From: Mercurialis annua
Taxonomy: Eukaryota; Streptophyta; Magnoliopsida; Malpighiales; Euphorbiaceae
DNA length: 64,000 bases
Reading direction: 5' to 3'
NCBI RefSeq assembly: GCF_937616625.2
Contig: NC_065573.1
Location: forward strand, 620,001 to 684,000
Part shown: one piece after another, positions 61,232-64,000 of the stretch
Numbering within the stretch: the first letter of the stretch is position 1
Layout of the letters: each line of letters begins with the position of its first letter
The notes under the pieces: model-generated
What the model saw: the letters and a program-made list of their open reading frames with translations, nothing else
Databases searched by the model: none
What the model was told of the DNA's origin: nothing
Made by a program: the position numbers and the translations under genes

Positions 61232-62113
61232 CCTTTTCAGAAGAACTTAGATCCATAAGTGACGCAGGTTCAGTAGGTTCGTGAGAAAGAGATTGGCTAC
61301 CCGCACTAGGATCCGGGGATCCACCAGAATTATCCACAAGGGGAGCGTACTCAGGAAACAAGCGAGCCAGGTAATTGTTAACAAGGTCAGGAGCATTGAA
61401 ACATTTGATGCGCGCAGCACCAATGAGCTGTTCCAGAAGAAGCAGATCCTTCTTCGGAGGTTTAGTAACAGCAATTTTCAAAGGTTTGTTCAACCAAACA
61501 AGGGGAAATGAGGAAAATGCATTTTCACGACCAATAAAGAAAACAAGTTTTGCCAGCCCTTATTGAGTTTAGGAAGACCAGCAAGCAGACGCTTGCCACG
61601 AACAAAAGGAAGGTAAAGGTAAAACTCGTTGGCTCGCCGGCAAACATTGAAAACTTCGGCCACTAAACCCAAGGTTAGAACAAGACCTTTATGATGAACC
61701 AGTTCAGCAAACGCACACAACAACCGAATAGCATTTGGATGAATTTGTCCTAGAGGTATTTTGTGGGTAAGAACGAAATTATGAAGGAAAGGAGTGAGAG
61801 GAAAGCGAAGACCGCCTCGAAACTGTTCTTTATAAACGACAATGCGATGGGCATCAGGGCGATAATTAGCACTAAAGGAAGGATCGCAGGAATGCAGAGT
61901 GTAATCAAAGGGAATGTCGTAGGTCTCGCGTATACCAGAAAGCATACCGTCATCAATCTTAGAGGTAAACTCAACTAAATCCCTACGGTAATCTACAGTG
62001 GTCCCAAAAGAAGGAGTGGCAACACTAGATCGGGTGCGAGTCATGATGCGAGGAAGATAAAAATAGAAAGGAGAAAGAAAATACCTGGTAAAAATGGAGG
62101 GGACGGTCGCCAA

Positions 62114-62430
62114 GAAAGAAAGAAGAAAACAGAAATTTGCAAGAAAGAAGGAAGAAAACAGAAACTTGCAAGAATGAAAGAAGTAATGGGAGAAAGAAGA
62201 AAGAGAAGCAGTTATAAGGAAATGTGTGAAAGGACACGTGGAGAAGGGAGAGAGTATAACAGAAACGGAAGAGACGGGTATTTTTGATTTTGATTTTCAA
62301 ATTTTTGAAATTTCATATAGTGGACCATGCGGCATGAGAATAGGATAACTACTTCATAACTAAGATTACCCTGCATTTAAGTTATCCGGATAATATTTCA
62401 AACAACCATAAATGATTGCGCTACGGAATA
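62114..62430 (-). promoter_or_regulatory. Candidate promoter and leader of antisense gene
   Basis: Upstream of the antisense ATG on the minus strand: a G-box CACGTG at 62235-62240, a TATA-like CTTATAAC at 62212-62217, then a CT-rich leader with a tandem repeat of about 30-40 bp (TTGCAAGTTTCTG and TTGCAAATTTCTG). The order fits a small plant promoter lying between the 3' LTR and the gene. Inferred from motifs only. Confidence 0.45.
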
Positions 62431-62444
62431 GAGAGGGGAGAGGA
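62431..62444 (+). other. Polypurine tract, Tat element
   Basis: GAGAGGGGAGAGGA, three bases before the 3' LTR. Confidence 0.85.
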
Positions 62445-62447
62445 TAA

Positions 62448-62859
62448 TGATGGATACGCAGTTGACCCTAGTACATATAGTCAAATAAGCACGGTAGACA
62501 GCAGATACCGAGCAGCTGTCATTAGTCGGTAGACGTAGATTCTAACTGATATGATCTTTGAAATCCGGAAAGATTGGGATTGACCCAATCCCTATTTTCC
62601 ACCTTAAGTCCGAATTAAACACAATCACAAGAAGATGACCTTGAGTCGACTACTGAGAGAGGATTCTATATAAATAGACCGAAGACCAAAGGTAAAACCC
62701 TAATTCATTCTCTTTAAACTACGTCATTTATCTTTGAACCTTACAAGGTATCTGACTTAGGCATCAGAGTGTGGTCGGACACAAACGTCCGACTCATTCT
62801 AACCTGTGTTCGTGATCTCAGGTTTACAAGAGAAGATCCTACCATTCGCAGAACCATCA
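62448..62859 (+). repeat. 3' LTR of Tat element
   Basis: 412 bp, same length as the 5' LTR, with 9 substitutions and no indel. TATA box at 62667-62676. Followed by TSD TTTAC and the satellite. The ORF at 62769-63089 crosses from LTR to satellite and is spurious. Confidence 0.96.
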
Positions 62860-64000
62860 TTTACAAACGTTACGAAACAAATCCAAACATTTTACGTTTT
62901 TATGATTTAAGCCAAATGTTTACACACATTACGAAACAAATCCAAACATTTCACCTTTTAAGCGATTTAATCCAAACATTTACAAACTTACGAAACAAAA
63001 CCAAATGTTTCCCCTTTTTATCGATTCAATCCAAACGTTTACACATGTTACGAAACAAATCGAAACATTTCCCCTTTTTAGCGATTTAAGCCAAACGTTT
63101 ACAAACGTTACGAAAAAAAATCCAAATGTTTCACCTTTTTAGCGATTTAGGCCAAACGTTTACAAACATTACGAAACAAATCCAAACATTACGAAACAAA
63201 ACCAAACGTTTATAAACGTTACGAAACAAATCAAAGCGTTTTACCTTTTTAGCAATTTAAGTGAAACGATTACAACCCTTACCAAACAAATCCAAGCGTT
63301 TCACATCAATTTAAGCAAAATGTTTATAAACGTTACGAAACAAATCTTAACGTTTCACCTTTTTAGAGATTTAAACCGAACGTTTACAAACGTTACGAAA
63401 CAAAACCAAATGTTTCACCTTTTTAGCGATTTAAGCCGAACGTTTACAAACGTTACGATTAAAATCAAAATGTTTCCCCATTTTAGCGATTTAAGCCAAA
63501 CGTTTAAAACGTTACGAAATAAATCCAAACATTTCACATTTTTACCGATTTATGCCAAACGTTTACAAATGTTACGAAACAAAACCAAATGTTTACCTTT
63601 TTATCGATTTAATCCAAACGTATACACATGTTACGAAATAAATCGAAACGTTTCACCTTTTTAGCGATTTAAGCCAACCGTTTACACACGTGTCGAAACA
63701 AATCAAAACATTTCACCTTTTTAGCGATTTAAGCCAAACGTTTACAAAGGTTACGAAACAAATCCAAGCGTTTCACGTTTTTAGCGATTTAAGCCAAATG
63801 TTTAAAAACGTTACGAAACAAATCCAAACGTTTAACCTTTTTGGCAATTTAAGCCAAAAGATTACAAATGTTACGAAATAAATCCAAACGTTTCACCTTT
63901 TTAGTGATTTAAGCCAAACGTTTACATACGTTACGAAACAAAACATGACGTGTCACCTTTTTTGAAATTTAAGCCAGACGTTTACAAACATTACTAAATA
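62860..64000. repeat. 60-bp satellite, right edge
   Basis: Resumes the monomer exactly where it was broken at 53387 (AAACGTTTAC/AAACGTTACG). From 63110 on it is a copy of 50280-51170. The array continues past the window. Confidence 0.96.

Larger units (their letters stand above)
59935..62044 (-). pseudogene. Antisense additional gene of Tat element (PF04195-like), three exons
   Basis: Runs on the strand opposite gag-pol. Exon 1 (ATG 62042-62044, or an in-frame ATG at 62113) has a segment like the Pfam putative gypsy-type transposon domain PF04195: LRFPLTPFLHNFVL, LGQIHPNAIRLLCAF, then KGWQNL. A one-base frame change near 61540 shifts to the frame ending at 61232. Exon 2 (61164-60750) starts MNYLDDIKIVVEEF and carries a Ser/Pro/Lys-rich region (KKPPMKKGDSSSRK). 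A second frame change near 60925-60945 leads to PDPRAWIEEHLG. Exon 3 (60642-59935) is a coiled coil (ENYEQELASLRKS...LERKVADRDASLLEVQRVRDRL) and an acidic tail ending at 59935. Related antisense ORFs are known in Tat elements; function unknown. With two frame changes this copy is probably dead. Confidence 0.82.
53388..62859 (+). mobile_element. Tat-lineage Ty3/gypsy element with antisense gene
   Basis: A 9472-bp element with two 412-bp LTRs (TGATGG...CCATCA) and TSD TTTAC (53383-53387, 62860-62864). Order: primer site, gag, PR, RT, RNase H, second archaeal-type RNase H, integrase, then an antisense gene and a polypurine tract. The second RNase H and the antisense additional ORF are marks of the Tat lineage; a Retand-like clade is possible but not proven. 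There is no chromodomain. LTRs differ at 9 of 412 sites by hand count, yet gag-pol carries about a dozen lesions, so it could move only with proteins from another copy. Confidence 0.94.

Noticed and set aside
62769..63089. 106-codon ORF at the right edge of the Tat element
   Set aside because: Starts in the 3' LTR and runs into satellite; a chance frame.

Overview
The window is plant nuclear heterochromatin with no host gene that I can support. About 53% (roughly 33.6 kb, in five blocks) is one AT-rich satellite with a 60-bp monomer made of two related 30-bp halves. The rest is LTR retrotransposons inserted into that array, plus one MITE. The chromodomain Ty3/gypsy element, the dual-RNase H Tat-lineage element, the initiator-tRNA(Met)-type primer sites and the MULE-like MITE all point to an angiosperm. 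I cannot name the species.

Layout: 1-26578 satellite; 26579-28562 solo LTR of Ty1/copia family A (minus, TSD CGTTT); 28563-28867 satellite; 28868-30391 solo LTR of a second family B (plus, TSD CGTTT); 30392-31963 satellite; 31964-49368 a decayed full-length copia element of family A (plus, TSD ATTTA); 49369-53387 satellite; 53388-62859 a Tat-lineage Ty3/gypsy element (plus, TSD TTTAC); 62860-64000 satellite. Nested inside the copia element are a 383-bp near-palindromic MITE (35816-36198, 9-bp TSD) and a Tekay-type chromovirus (37908-46717, minus), which sits between the codons of the copia reverse transcriptase YVDD motif.

The satellite is organised hierarchically. A block of about 7.6 kb recurs, nearly identical, 13.96 kb downstream (1-7640 and 13962-21600). 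Inside it lie tandem duplications with periods near 1.92, 3.2 and 3.8 kb. The right arm has a period of about 3.35 kb, which the Tat element now splits. The many short ORFs in the satellite exist because 60 is divisible by 3; they show a 20-residue periodicity and are not convincing genes.

Hand-counted LTR differences give a relative age order that agrees with the nesting: copia (about 4.8% over 376 bp), Tat (9/412, 2.2%), Tekay (4/506, 0.8%). All three carry stops or frameshifts. The Tat element is the most interesting object. It has an additional antisense gene (PF04195-like N-terminus, coiled-coil C-terminus) with two reading-frame-compatible introns and its own candidate promoter, and its integrase core is interrupted by a 65-nt GT-AG segment whose removal restores the frame.
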